DNA of 64,000 nt. Source: Anarhynchus alexandrinus. Lineage: Eukaryota; Chordata; Aves; Charadriiformes; Charadriidae. The DNA lies in the NCBI GenBank assembly GCA_008711295.1, contig VUYV01000190.1, positions 843,537 through 907,536 of the forward strand, written 5' to 3'. The stretch's first letter is position 1; every line of letters begins with the position of its first letter. Shown here in pieces: positions 1-14,375 of the stretch. The translations under genes and the position numbers were made by a program. Below the pieces are notes generated by a model, which saw only the letters and a program-made list of their open reading frames with translations, had not been told where the DNA came from and made no database searches.

Positions 1-57
1 CCTCTCCTCTCCTCTCCTCTCCTCCCCTCTCCTTTCCTCTCCTTTCCTCTCTTTTCA
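1..57 (+). repeat. (CTCCT)n pyrimidine microsatellite
   Basis: Imperfect CCTCT/CTTTC pentamers fill the first 57 bases; the tract probably continues outside the window on the left. Confidence 0.9.
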
Positions 58-2073
58 CCTTGCACTGGCGTGCAGTGAGCTCACTATAGCTATTTACCGT
101 GTGGCAGCAGAGGCAGTGGTAAATCTGCTCAAATTTTCTTCCCGAATCACATCTGCTCCCTCTCATCCTCTTCAGATGTGATAAAAGGCAGAAAATGCTG
201 AAATCAGAAAAAACTTTGATCTTTCCATAGTTCACGGTTGGAACATGCTTTTTGCTCTTTTTTATTCATATTTTGGGGGACGTATGCATTGTGAGCACTC
301 GCTAAAGAAGGCAGCCAGAGAAAGAACCTGAAACATGCACTGACAGTTTTCTAGTCACTCTTCAGGCATAAGTACTTGCTGTTCCTGAGAAAGGTCAAAG
401 CCTGTGCAAATTGACTGAGTCCTATTTCATCCCTGGATGAATTTGGAGGAAACTGTTTCTCCTAAAGTCCTATTAAGACAGTGTTAAAAAGCTGGAGTTT
501 TACAGAGGTTTACCACAAGCAGCAGTGAATCTAATTGGCATCATCTGTCATACTCATGCAAGTGAGAGGGTGCAAGAACTGGTCCAAGCAGAGATCAAAG
601 TTTCCTTTACTTTGCCAGGGTTATGACCTTGCTGGAAGGCACTGGTTTAGTTTGGCTTCCCAACCTGCTCTCCCAACTGCTCCTTCCCCAGCAGTCCTAC
701 CTCGGATCCCTAAGGCACAAATTTAAAGCACAATGCAGTTTTGAACAGATTTTGACCTAATCCCAGTATGGGTCATCCAGGCATGGATTTGCGTGAGGAC
801 GGAAGCGGCTCTAACCTTCCCATCAGAAAAGTTAATGGAGTATGGAATAGACTCATAGACGAGTTGTGCAGAATCAAATCTCATGGTTAGATTGTGAGTG
901 TGTCTTTTCCCATCCGCCATTTCATAGGGAGGCCAGCTGCATTCAATAAGGTTTGTAAAAGGCTTCCAGCCAGCTGCTGCGCTTGCATTGCATCAGTGTG
1001 AACGCAGCACAACTGTGGCCACTTACTCAGCAACCTGGTGTACCCTCAGCCTTGTTTCGGGAGATGAAGAAAGTATTTGGTCCCAGCGAAACTTGGGAAA
1101 TCATAGAAAGCCTTTACTACAGCATCTTTAAAAGATATTAACTATAAAGGGCAAGAATAGCAAACATGCCTGTGTAAGTAATGTATTAAAGAGAAACTGG
1201 AACTATTTATTTGAACAGAACCTTAAACTGATAAAGAGGGGAGAGTCGGTTCTGCACTACATTGAATACATTGGGGTCCAAATGACAGTAGCTTTGTGTC
1301 TGGGCTTATAGCCAAGTTCCAGTCTTACTTATGATATATCCTTTATCTGTACAATACCGTGATATCACCCAAGTAATCAAAACAGATTAAATTGCCTATA
1401 TGTACAGCAAACAGCATTCCAGACTGCATTGGCTCTAGAAACAGTTCCTAACCCACTGGAGTCCCTCAGAAAATGTGACCGTCTGTAGAAATGAAGTCAG
1501 CTTGCTGTGCTTATTCAAGGAGTGAAAAGAAACTAAAGTTACTGGAATCTGAGGTCAGGAACGATTACAACTCCAGAGATGTTGGCCCCAGTTTGGATGT
1601 GTTACTCCTGAGCCATGTTTTTGCAATTGGCTTCAGTCACAGCCTGATCAGGTCTATTATGCCTATCTTGTGATTTGACACTGTTACACTAAATCTCAGA
1701 TTGTTAAACCCTAAGCAATTTTCACTGCAGCATGTAGCAGAAATCACTTCAAAATAGAGAGCGTTTTGTTCCTTTGTAGCTTTTACCTGTTTCTGTGGAG
1801 TTCAACGTGGCATGCATTATGTATTTCCCTCAGCACAGAGATAACATGGAAAACTTGTGAAAGTTTTTTTGTAAGTTCCTTCCTTGGTGTGACAAAAGTT
1901 TTGAAGTCCACAGTATGAGAAAGCAAAACCCAATGGTTATGGTTGGAATGTGAGAAACCTGGTGTCAGCCCTCTGCAAGATGACATGTGTCTGTCCTGTT
2001 AAGGTCAATGGCAACACTTTGGTGTGAAACAGCTGTGATGGGAGCAGAGTAAAGCCTTTAGCACTGTGAGACA

Positions 2074-2104
<31 letters not shown>

Positions 2105-5100
2105 AGATTGGTCTTTCCTGCATGCAGGTACATCAACAAGAAGCACGGACAAAGTATCTCCTGCCTGCACAGGTTTTGGTTACAGCCTTTAGTTTTACTT
2201 TTGGGATGTTGGAAAAGAATCTTTCTAAACCAGCTGAGGGCATCAACACATATATGACAAAAGAGACTTTGGAGACCAGGAGACCTTGTTGTGATCAACT
2301 TACTACAACATCGTGTGCTTGAGCATGGCAATGTTCAGCTTGGGCATGAAACTGAGACCAGGGATTTCCATGTTCCATTCCTGCTGTGTGCACTTCTTCA
2401 CCATTGCACACTTTTTCATCTTTCCATCAGGTGTTTTCATGTGCAAAGTGCTTTTTTCAGAGCAGAGTTCTTGCAGCTTAAGGAGGGGGCAAATAAAAGC
2501 ATCTGAATTATCTTCCCTTTCTTTAGAAAGACAAACTGGTTCCAGCAACAGGTCTGTAGGAGTAAGTGTTGCTGGAGAAGAAGGCCAAGCAAGAGCAGGT
2601 GAGGGATGTAGAGCTCCAGGATGTCTCCTCAGCAGCTGCGCTGGCTTTTTTCCAGCATAACTGCTACAAGGTCCTGCCAGTAACCTAGCATACCTCCAGT
2701 AAATATTCCAAAGAAGGTGAGACTAGGTCTGTGCTTCCTCCAGCAGCCTGCTCTGGGTGCTCTGCTGCTCGGAGGTGCAGCCATTACCCCGCAGTGTAAC
2801 AGCCCAGCCGTTCTCTTTCACAGCCTGTACCGGCATTGTGTGGTTTATGTTCCCCTCAATCTTAGCTGTTTAATAAGCTTTACTGCTTAATGATTTTTTT
2901 TCTTCGCCTCTTCATGTATTATAGCTGTATCTGGAGCTCTGGGGATTCTCTGTTAATAGCTTGTCCTATTGTGTTTTGTCACGTCCTTTCTTGTGACTAG
3001 TAATTTATCAGTAGTATTGATTGATGTAAAATTATAGACTTCCCAATCTTTCCTAGCCTGCAGAGTGTCTTTCAAGAACTCATAAAGTAGCTCAAGTGAT
3101 GAAGAGCCCTACTTAGCAGAACAGTTAAGAGGCTGCTCTTCTAGAGCTATTACATTTGGGGTATTAAGGCAAAACACTGAATAGGGGTGCCAGTGTGACT
3201 TACAGCTCTCTTGTTCTTTTTCTTCTCAGGAGTATAGCTACACTTTCTCTTTCTGTTTTTTTATTTGGACATAAAACACTAAAACGGCTCAAGACATGTT
3301 CTCATCTCACAGATAAGAAAATATAAGCTGATGGTTTGAAAACTGACATCATCTGCTGAAGGTAACAAGATAAGCCCATGTGAGTTGTGTTGCACAAGGA
3401 GCCATGATGATTTTGTAAACAGGTGGCTGAGCAATGAAAGAAAGAAAAATTAATTGTGCACAGAAGTGGCACCTGAAGCAACAGTTATCAAAATTAATTG
3501 GATCTGTAAAATAAGGAAAAATATTATTTGCTGAATACCCCATTCAAGCTGTTTGCTAAAATCTGTCAGAGTCAAGCCTTTATAGATGCCTTCATGAATT
3601 GTTCAAGTTTGCAGAAAAGGAGAAGAATTCTTTCAAATTTACAGAATCAATAGACAGAATTTGAAGGTTGCGATATGTCTGCTGAACAAACTGGATGAGA
3701 ATCCAAACTTCTCTAAGTGTTCTTGAAACTAGTAATTTTATCAGTTTTCTACTCCCTTAATTGCTCAAAGCATAGAAAATAAACATTCTATGATAATTTT
3801 CAGGAAAAGCTACAAGAATAAGAACGAAGGACGTCTAATAACTATATATTTTCCTCTGTTTTGTTTTGCTGTTCTCCACATTTAATCACATCTCTTTGTC
3901 CTTATCTCATAAAGGGATCTGCTGCACGTACATTTCATATATGCATACTAGAGCATAATCAGTGCAATAGGATGGTAGAAGACCCAAAGTAGGAGGGATA
4001 GGTTTAAATGTGAGCTAGGCTTTGTGAGTGAGACCTAATGGTTCCTGAGAGACACATGGCTTTGGAAAGTTAAAGGTATGTAATTGCACCTGGTCAAAAC
4101 CAGCAGGAGTTATGCATCTGGCACCTTGTAATTTACTTTTGGTCACACATAAACATGAGTAAGCATTCTGCTGCTCATTGGTATTGCATTTACTGGAATC
4201 ATACGCAATTAATGCAAGAGCCCAGTTACCTGACAGAAAGTTGTTATACAGCCAAAGTCATCACCAATCTCTATGAATTATATTTCCATGAACCAGTTAA
4301 GCTCCTTTACCCCCAGATCATGCATTAGTTCAAGGAAAAAAATGAGACTGATAAAGCTTTCCATGAAGGTATGTTTGTCTTCTCAGCTCTAGGATCTCCT
4401 TAGAGTGAAACTGCTGCAAAGGTGCCCTGAACAAACACGACCCCTAGGACTGTGACCAGGTGCTTTTTTTTCCCCTAGCTCTGGCTACATCTACATTACT
4501 GGTTTGGTTTGACACAAGAGTGCACTTATAAAACAAATCTCATAGTTGAGTCAACTTATTGTGCTGAGCTTTGCATGGTGGAGCAGTCTCAGAACATAAT
4601 CTGGACTCCTTTGGGATGAATCAAAACCAGAAGGTGCCCTGTAGGAGTGCACTTAATGCACCCTAACTGGTACTGGGCAGTCAACCCATGGGATCAGACT
4701 AGAGCTAGTCTAAGTGAAACCCCCAAAACACATACCATGTGGACATTACAGCCTCAGTACCAGCTCTTTCCCATTCTAGATCTGCTCCCATGGCGCTGAA
4801 CCAATTGCTAACACAGACACAGAACATGTCTCCAGGCTTCTGGCTGCCTGGCCTCTAAAGGGGCTATAGCCCATGTTTCCTGCTTTTTTCACCCTGCGCT
4901 GAAATTTCTGCTATTATATCATGGACATGAAGCAGCATATCATTAGGCTTATTGTAGAATTTACCTGTTATTTCTTTCTTCCTTCTTTAAAAAAAATAAT
5001 CAAAAACATAGCTTACGGAAAAAACAGTTGGTGAAGAAAGGTCTCTGTTATGTACAGACACCTCAGCATTTAGTTCTGCATTACACTCCAGCTTATCTCA

Positions 5101-8100
5101 ATTTACGTTCAAGCAACAATTCAAACAGAAAAATGCGTAAAAGTATCAGGAGAGGCATCCTATTAAAAGTCCTCAATACAGTGCATATGTGCAGGCAATG
5201 AGCAGACTATAGCCGTGCACATCGGCTGTCCTTAGCAGCCAGTCAGCTGTGAGAAATGAGCCTGACTCCCGGAGGTAAACCTGCAGGATAACAGACATTC
5301 GCAACAGCAATTTTTCTCTCATTAGAGTACAATTGGACACCCAGTTTGGAATAGTCATGCTTGGTTAGGAAGGGGGAAGGAACTCTTTCCACACAGACTA
5401 GTCAACGCAGAGTGGAAAATCAGTTACGCTCATCACATCTGCGGTTTTCTAAGATCCCTCGCATTCGCAGCCCTGTAGGTGCTGTTGATTTGATGCTGTC
5501 ATAAGTCCTTGTTAGGGGAAGAAGTTCCCCATCATTCTGCCACATCTCCTTTATTCAGATATTATAGCACTGTTTTCCTCTGAGCAATCTGTGTGATGAC
5601 ATATTTTAATTCAGAAAGGAGACTACTGTCAAGGTTTAAATTCACATTTAAACTATGTTTTTGTTTAAAAATATTTTAATTTTAACATTTTTAAATGCCT
5701 TGAAAATTAATTTCTAAATGAAAAAGCAATTAAACTTTTAAATAAGTATAAATCTATTAAAGTGTCATTTTATATATCTGATATTCTTCTGATTCTTCAG
5801 GAAAGAACCAGACAGGAGAGATGGGGAAAAAGGCACCCAACACAGAATGGGCCCATGCCCAGTTTCTCCTCCTCTGATAAAGAAATGAAACTGATGACAA
5901 CTTGGTCTGGATTTTAACATTTTCAGTTCTACTGTAAATTTCACGGTTGTGCTTATCACCCTTTAAGATGATTTCATATTTTTCCTGACTTTCTTTTTTG
6001 TCTTTCTATACTCTTCCATAAATAAGAATGGAGGAGGGAAAGTAGTGCAGCCCTATATTTGAAAGTATTTTCTACAACTGGTGACATAATGTAATGTGTT
6101 ATTTTTGTATTAGTTTTGTGATTTTGCCTTCTTTAAGGATAATGTTTTAAAAAAGCTTTGGACTGCACTTGTGAGAATGATGATATTCATAGACAATTAC
6201 AAATCACACTAGAACCCTAGAAATGGCACCAGCTTCCAACAGGATCCTTTTTCTGGTGCCTATAAATGTGGTTGTCCCTTCTGCTTCTCAGCAAATACTT
6301 ATGAGTAGAGAGCTACAAATGGCCTCATTGCTCAGCAAACACCAATGTCCAGCACTGACCGCCACCTACAGCATCTATTTTTCTGCCTATTTGTATATTT
6401 TCTATAATGAAAGCCCCATTGTGGCTCAAAAATGAGACTAAATTGATCATGTAAATGGTGAACTGGAAATTAAAGAAATGAGACTGAAGAAAATGTGGTT
6501 CCCACTTCCATTGCTCTGAAGCTGAAATCTAATTAACGTCACTGAAGGCAGCTTTTCAAAACTGTTTCATATGGTACCGAGGTTCCCAAAAGTCCAAGTC
6601 CCTTCATGTCTCCTGAGAAATGTGAGAAATTTTCAACTGAGGCTCAAAGGAGGATCGTGTTTCCCACCCAAAGGGCTTGGGACCTCAGCCCAGAGAGGAG
6701 AAACACTGCAGCAGGACCATAGGAAGGAACAGAGGTTCCCACAGGTAGGCAAAGTGCAAATATTTGGGTTATTTTTCTGCAGGAAGAAAATGTTTCAACT
6801 TGCTTATCTGTTTTGTTTCAACTCAGTTTGCAGCCTTTGTCTTGCTGGGCTGGGAGATGGCGATTTGGGATTTGGAGCACATTTGTGTGCCTGAATGAAG
6901 TCAGAGTGTGCTTGCTTGGAGGGAAATGTGTTGCTGGTGTTGCTTGCTGTGACGCTGCTGCTGTTGATTGAAAGGAGCCTGCTGTGGCTTACTGCTGAAA
7001 TTACGGGAATCTTCAATAGAGCGACCGGCAGCCCTTGGAGTGGGATAAAAAACACAGAAGGGAAAATATTAAGGTAAAATCATGTTGGTGGTGAAGCTTG
7101 TTGTTTATGTAAACTGTTCCTGCTATGAGCCCAACAGTGACCTTTTCTCACATAGGGCGGTGGAGCTTGTTCCAGGCAAGGAAAGTATTTGTGAGCGTGC
7201 TCACAAATGAGGATTTTGCATAAGTCCTGGCAGTTTCCATCTGAGTCAACTCCCAAGAATGGGGTAGCAGCAAAGGTGTGAGGGGGCAAACTACCCCAGC
7301 TTGAGTTGAGCTACTACGGCCCATGGGCATGGAAGTAATTTGGGAGCAAATAAATACTCCCTGCTCTCTCACTGACTGTCCACATCACACTTTCTGTTTC
7401 TCTTCTTTTCTCATTGCTTCTGATCTCTTCAGATCACTAACTACACAGTACCTTGTTCACCGGGGTCCTTAAATACTTGTCTTACATAAACACTAACAAC
7501 AACCATACTAGTGGTTATGCTAGAAAATGTTGCCTCTTGAAATCCAGCACAAAAGCATCCAAAACCTCCCCTTTTCCAAAGAGCCTTAATCAAGCTTCTT
7601 AACTGGTTTCAAAGCAACTTGGTTTCAGTTGATCACTGAAAATTAATAGACCAGAAAGCCTTTGGTTTTCTTAAGAAGGGTACTACAGGGGCTGTTTGGA
7701 AGGTAATATGTCCTGAGGAGTCAGAATACACCTCCTACACTGTGTTAAGTGAAAACTGAATCTCCAACAACATCTGTCCCAGCATGTAAACTCTATCCAC
7801 CAAGATACTTCTGTGTAGTTACTAAAGCGTTGAACATAACCCAATTACTAAAGGTACTTTAAAAGCTGCCTTTGAAATTGAATATTAGACAGGAAAGAAA
7901 AACGGTCAGAATCATAAAAATCAGAGTAAAATATGGTGAAACAATCAACCCCTTTATTCTTGGTTTTGCTTTACGTGCTACCTGAACGTAAAGAGCTGTG
8001 GTATGTTCAGTTACTGAACCGATAAATTCTAAAGCGGTGGAGTTGCGCATGCTTGAAATACATTGAATGTGTGTTTTCTTCCTGTATTTCATGCAATCAT

Positions 8101-9826
8101 TTACTCCTTGCCAAAAAGACAATGTATTTTCTTTAGGCAGCATTGAACATACAAGCTAGTGCTTGCTTGCTTTACTCATGTCATTGCAGAACTTGCTGGT
8201 CATTTACCAGTGTGACTGCTTGTCCCCGGTTCATTCTGTGCTCTCCCGCTTCCCTGTGCCCTCAGGCTGTTCAGCTTAACTCGCAGCAAGGCACCAGCTC
8301 ACAATATTTCATTTTCAGTCCTCGGTGTCATCAAGATAGAAGCCACCACAGAGAAGATAACATCTCTCAAGCATATGGTACTCATAGTCCAGTGGCTGGC
8401 ATTGGACTTGTCTGTCCAATGCCAAACGAGACTCCATCAGAGAATTATGGTCATTAACGTGACAGCTCACCCACAGCAGGGACTGAGCTGAGGCCTTCTG
8501 AAGCTGAATACATGAGCTAGAGCAGGACAGCCAAGCTCTGCACTGGGGTGCTGTGAAAGCTCTCTCTTCTCTGGACCGGGTACCAAGGTGGTAATAAGAA
8601 AGAAGAATTTGCTTTTCAGGTTTAGAACCGAACAGGATAAACTGTTCAGAAAGACTGACATAGGTTGTGTGCTATTCATCCTAAATGTTGCCAGGTAAAA
8701 TAAACTCCATAAGTAGCATTTGTGCTTCTAAGGAGAACTGTTGGAGGAAAAGCTGGCCAGCATGAGCATCCCACATACCACAAACCAGTCAGCAACAGCA
8801 CCCAAAGCAGATACTGTTTTTTTCAGGTGTATGTATGTGCTCTGTCTGTGCGACTGGTTAACACCAGAAATGGTAGAGTGCTCGGGAACACTGTGTCTTG
8901 GAAAGGAGAGAAATTTCATTACCTTCTAAATCTGCTACCTCAAGTGGGAATGATTCATTGATGCCAGTAGACAAAACAGCAAGGAATCCACCCTGTTAAC
9001 ACAGACATTTTTCATTTACTGATTTCATGGAACAAATACAAAGCAAGGCATGCAATTGCCAGACAAGAAAAATACGTTGTTATTAATGGGTGTAAGGAAA
9101 TAATCTTGGGAGAAAAATGGCAGTAGGTTGAACAGAGAAGCGTGCGGAGGTTATAGCGAAGTTCTGTGACCCAGAGATCATCTTTTCACCACATGTTTGC
9201 ACAGCTTCTAGCTCAGTGGGAGTCTTGATCTATGACTTTGCCCCCTAAGCTGTAATCCATATAGCAATGCTAACAACATATGTCATCTGGAAATTAGTCT
9301 CCAGCTCTCAGCAGCATAGTAGATAATCATATCTAGTGTCTTCTTATTCTGTGCTTCAAACATCCTCCAGTAAGTTACATCAACAGTAGACTTCATTCCC
9401 TTGCTGGAGGCTGTGAGCCGAAAGACGAACGGAATTAAGAAAATAAAGCATGCATAAACAAAAAAGGCAAAAAAATCATTACATTCCCCAAGGCATTTAT
9501 GCTTCAGAAGGACCAATGGCCACATGGTTTATTAGAGATTATTCTGAATTATGCAGTAAAAACTCCAACGTATAGTCAACAAAAGCATAGCTCACTGAAC
9601 TACGCAGTTGCACGCAAGTACTTGTCCACAACTTTTTCTGGGTGTTTTTTCTTACCATATATGCTCTAGGCACATGTGTGCACACAGTTTCAAGTAGAAG
9701 TGTGGTCTTACTGAATTCAATAGTATGCCTAAATTCAGATGTTCTTAAGGGTTTTGCTGGATGTGGACCTTGTATTTCCCCCCAAGAACACCATCTTCTC
9801 CTTTTAACCAGCTCTTTCTTTAAAAA
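58..9826. other. Intergenic DNA, no gene recognised
   Basis: No exon with family resemblance, no intact mobile element and no RNA gene found on either strand. Open frames are all under 116 codons and look random. Besides the A27 run at 2.07 kb I see only short, weak, old repeat-like phrases (for example ATCTCACAGATAAGAAAATA near 3305), too diverged to call. Confidence 0.6.
2073..2099 (+). repeat. Poly(A) run, A27
   Basis: Twenty-seven uninterrupted A. No retrogene body or SINE is recognisable just upstream, and no clear target duplication flanks it, so it is listed as a simple repeat. Confidence 0.9.
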
Positions 9827-9853
9827 AGAGATCAGCATCAGATGCTGATCTCT
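9827..9853. repeat. 27-bp near-perfect palindrome
   Basis: Arms AGAGATCAGCATC (9827-9839) and GATGCTGATCTCT (9841-9853) are exact reverse complements separated by one A. Each arm could pair over 13 bp in single-stranded DNA or RNA. It is not in a repeat I recognise. Confidence 0.9.
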
Positions 9854-10572
9854 GACACAGCTGAAACTCTTTCATGTATTACACTGAAAAGTCAAGCAAT
9901 TTATACACCAGTTCTATATGAAGAATCTCTCAGCATCAGCAGTCTAATCCAAAATTAGCTTGTATTTCTTCCAAGAATATAGTTGTCACACCTACTGTTT
10001 AATATAAGCTTAAGCAGCAGAACAATCTGAAGGCGAAAGAAACGCCCTCGTTTTACATTAGTCTTATCCTGGTTTTAACTATCTGCTTTCTAATTGCTAG
10101 AATCATTTGCTAAGAAATGATGGTGTGTTCAACACTGCCCAAAACACTTATGAAAACTTAGTCCCTACCCTGCAGTGCCTTTGAGCAAAACGAGCTGCAA
10201 AATCCTTTGCAAGGCCTGTGATGTTTTTATCTCTGAGCGCAGCCATTTTTCTGTATCACTCCAGCATCAACCACTGGCACCTCTTGGCCTCTTGGTCCAG
10301 TTAAGACAGGACCATCCACCTTCTGGCTCCTCTGCTCTGCTGCCCCTTTGGGCAGTTGGTAATGGAGGGAGCACCAAGCAAGACAGTCCTTGAGTTCACT
10401 GGCATGAGGGGCCGTGATCCTCATGGGCTTTGCTCGGGCAGCAGAGGTGGGACGCCCACCATTGGGGCTGGTTGCAGAGGCATCTCTCATGGTTTGGCCT
10501 CACTTTTGCTCATCTGAGCTGCATCCAGCCCACAATTCCCGGTTGTCTCTCCTTCCTGTGGTCAGAACCCGC

Positions 10573-10680
10573 AAAATAAACACAGCTAAATAAATAAAAA
10601 GCTTGATAAATGGATGTTCAATAAATAAAGAAGATAAGTAAATAAATAAATGTGTTAAATAAATAAAGCTAAAAAAAGAA
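10573..10680 (+). repeat. AAAT-rich simple repeat
   Basis: Repeated AAATA/TAAATAAA units with interruptions over about 108 bp. Confidence 0.85.
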
Positions 10681-13600
10681 AGCACTAGAATGTCATTCAG
10701 TTTAAGAGTAGCTCTGGCCTATTAGTAGCTCCATTTCAGGGCAGAAGCCAGGTCCTAAGCAAGGGTTGGATGCTGATAGTTTCAATCATGTCACTGGAAC
10801 ATTAGTCCTGTTCCTGACACTAGCTGCCAAGGGGGGTGCCAGAAGAAAATAGCGCTTGACTTTTTTCATAGGACTATTTTCAGTGAGCAAAAAGAAAAGA
10901 ATACATAAAAGAGTAAACACACATCTGTGTCTTCTCTCATCTCCTGTCTCGCACAATTTTTCCTCCATACTCACATGCTGGATGTTTGCGTTGCAGCAGA
11001 TTCTGACTTATGACAATTGCCACTGCCCATGTCTGTCTCACACATGAGAAAAACAAGTAAGTGCTGGATGTGCAAATTTTTCCCATGTTTTTATTTTAGC
11101 TCTGACACGGACAGAGGGTATAGGGCTGTCCTTGGGCAGTGCTCTCTGTGTTTGGAAAGTGCCTAGATTGGTCCACAGCCCCAGCTGGTAATATCAAAGA
11201 AAAATGCGAAAAACACAATTCAACATGCACTGAAGTTCAGACTCCAGACCCAGTACCGGTTTGTTTTCTGTTCAAGGTTTGAATTCTTCTAACGCAGTGC
11301 CTGTGTGAGTGCGTGTGTGTGTGTATGTGGTTTGGCTTCAATATTTCCTGGAGGAATGTGTCCGCGCAGCTAAACAAAATACCTCCCTGGGGGCAGCTTG
11401 TGCTTTACAGTTGCTGCAGCACAGAGAGAAAATCAGATTTTACAAAGACAGAAATGGAGTACATCCTGCCAGGGTATAAGAAAAGCTTCATGCTTGACAT
11501 CATTAATGGCCAAATTATAACATCAAAAAATAATATTTTACTCCAGTGCATTTAGATCAGGAGCCTTGAAACCTTGCCTGTCTCTTTGGGAAAAGAATGG
11601 GAGACAAATACATGAAAATAATCAATATTTTCTAGCTATAAAAGGACTACGACCAGGCGCCTTTTCCAATCTGCTCTTTAAACGTGTTCCACATGCTTTG
11701 TAAGTCGCTCTTTTCTCCTGAGGTTTGGTCTGTTAACAAAGAGGTGTATTAAATACAGATGAACAAAAAGATCAGCTCAGAGCTTTTCCTCGTGCTTGCA
11801 AATGCTGATTCCTCCACAGGGCTACTCAGGCCTGACACCGGGTCTCTCAATGAGGACTCAGCATCCTCAGAGAGCAGCAAATACATTTAGCCTTTTCCTA
11901 GCAAGTTCAACACTTGATAGCAAGGCTTAGAAAATGCATGTCACTAAAGATTTTTTTTTTGGTTCCTACTCCTATCAAAGTATAAGTCTAAACAGAGCCG
12001 GTTTATTGGCATCAAGAACTGACGCGCTGTGTGTGGAAATGTAACCCTTCTTTGAAAAGTATGGGTAAAGCAGAATCAAAGAGTTTGCTTTGATCACTTT
12101 GATACTTTCCTGAATGTTGTGCAGTTTCTTTGACTCTATCCGCTTCATTTCTCTTTGGTGTCAGAGAGAAAATGGTGTGGACAATGCTATCATTCTCCGC
12201 CCGGCGATTGTTTTATTACAGAAGCTCATGTACCTAAATTATGCAATAGGCAGAATTGAAACTGTGTCTTTTTGATGTGAACAAAGTTGATGCCAACCTT
12301 TTTTGTTAGTGCACAATTAATGAATAAGACGGGTTGATGTTCTGAGTGCGGTTCATAGTGTGGCAGCTGCTGTGCTGCCTGTACGTGTGCTTTTCACGTT
12401 CCCCAGGAGCAAACCCAGCCTTTCTGCGAGCGCCGCGTAGCTGTGTAGTACTGCTTGCACAGCAGTTTTAACGCTGTATTCAGACTACGGTCCCGCGGGG
12501 CAACTGTACTTCTTTGGTCAGTCCATTACCATGTCCTTCTCTGGGCTGGACGCCGAGGCCTCCAGCCTCCATTGCAGGCAGCTGCGGGCTCTCTCCTAGA
12601 AAGCCATGGACCATCACCCTATGCCTCTGCAGCTTCCAGTTCTCATACCAGTCAAAATGATGGCTACTAGTCAGCAATCAAGGCAGTGCCCAAACCAAAG
12701 GGCAGCACAGAAGCAGAGTTCCCAGCTTGCCTGGGCTCTGCAGTCTTTGTCTGCCTGGATTTCTAAATTTTTTAAGTGACTGGGATGTGTGCGTGCATAG
12801 ACAGGTTGTCTAAGGGACCACCTCCCATTCTATCCCTATTACAGAACTTCCCAGTGACAGCTATGGGAAAATGGGCTGTGAATAAGGGAGGCTGAGATGG
12901 GGCTGGAGTGCTCTGAGCCTCAGAGCCGACAGCCAGCTTTGCCAGGAGAGCAGGACAAGGACCCAGCTGTTGGAAAAGTAACTGGGGCGACAAGGAAAGG
13001 GAGGTAGAATGCCCACATTGTCCCGTCTCTCCCATTCACTGAATATTCTCGCTGTTCTTTCTGCATCCCATGCAGTCTGAATTCATCCTCCTCAGCCATG
13101 GGTGACCAGAAGTGTATGTAATATGCCAGATGAGCAGATCCCTGCATTTACACCGGAGTCAATATCTCCTTGTCCCTGCTGGCTATAACTCCTCTGACAC
13201 TTCCTAAGATTACATTCACTTTTTTCATGGCAATTCTGACTGGTGGCTAATATTTATCCCATGATTCATGAGAAAATATGTAGTAATAAACCTACCACAT
13301 TTTTTGCATCCTCTATCGTTGACATATAATAAGCTCTTACAGTACAGTAGAAATTCTATGCAAAATCTCACAGTCAAATATATAAAAGTATTGGATTTAA
13401 TTATCTCCATTAATCCAGTCTCTAGTGAACTTTATTAATTTCTTTAGGCTATTCTGATCTTCTATGTTGATACTGGCTCCTAAACTTTTGGTTTAAGTTA
13501 TGTCAGTGGAAGGGTATACAGTAACACTTGTCACAAAGATGAATCGTGATTAATATAGTAAAGATAATGCTTCAGCCATGTGTATCTTTGTGTTACCAGG

Positions 13601-14341
13601 AAGTCATTATCTCATACAAACTGCTTGATTATAAGGTAGGTGATGAATATATTAACTCTGGATAATTTAAGGTAAACAGACAGGGTTTTCATTTAGTGTT
13701 TACCCAAGATTACTGGGGAACTGGGCAGCCTCTTTCCCTCTTGTGCACTCACACATGCTTTTACCCTTTTTGGGCTATTTATTTGAGGAACAATGTTTTA
13801 ACAAAGAACTTTTAAATTGCCTCTGCAAACTTTAGCATGACTTTACTCTTGTATACTCTATGTATATGTATATCAGAAGGACACTTTACATTTCAAAAGC
13901 AACACGCTTCTCAGTTTTTTGAAGGCGGATTCTTATTTCAAGAGAGCTTCTCATTTGCAAGGGTAGCCTCAGCTCTCAGCAAGAGAGATCACGGCAGTGA
14001 CTCACTAGCTCTCATTGCTGATAAGATTGCTTTTTGCCCCAAATGGAGTTTGCTTGGTTTTCAGCTTGGGAAACTTCTTTAAATTCACCAGTGACTTTGC
14101 CAGCTAGACAACGACAGCATCAGAGTGTGAATCACACCATTTCAATGGGCTGATTGTGAAATAAATATGAACAGGAACAGCAGGGGGCTGGCTTTTCTTT
14201 AGCAGTCACAGTTTCCTTTTCACCATATGCCCTTAAAATGCCCAGGCAGCCTATTAGCGAAGGGGAAGATTGATAGAATCACATTTACATTTTAAATCAA
14301 GCCAAGTTCTCACTTCCCCAGCCACAACCCTTCTAAAACAT

Positions 14342-14375
14342 CAAACAAACAAACAAACAAAACAAAACAAAACAA
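14342..14375 (+). repeat. (CAAA)n / (CAAAA)n microsatellite
   Basis: Four to five CAAA units followed by three CAAAA units. Confidence 0.9.

Noticed and set aside
2041..2110. A27 run as the tail of a processed retrogene
   Set aside because: No recognisable coding or SINE body upstream and no target duplication around it.
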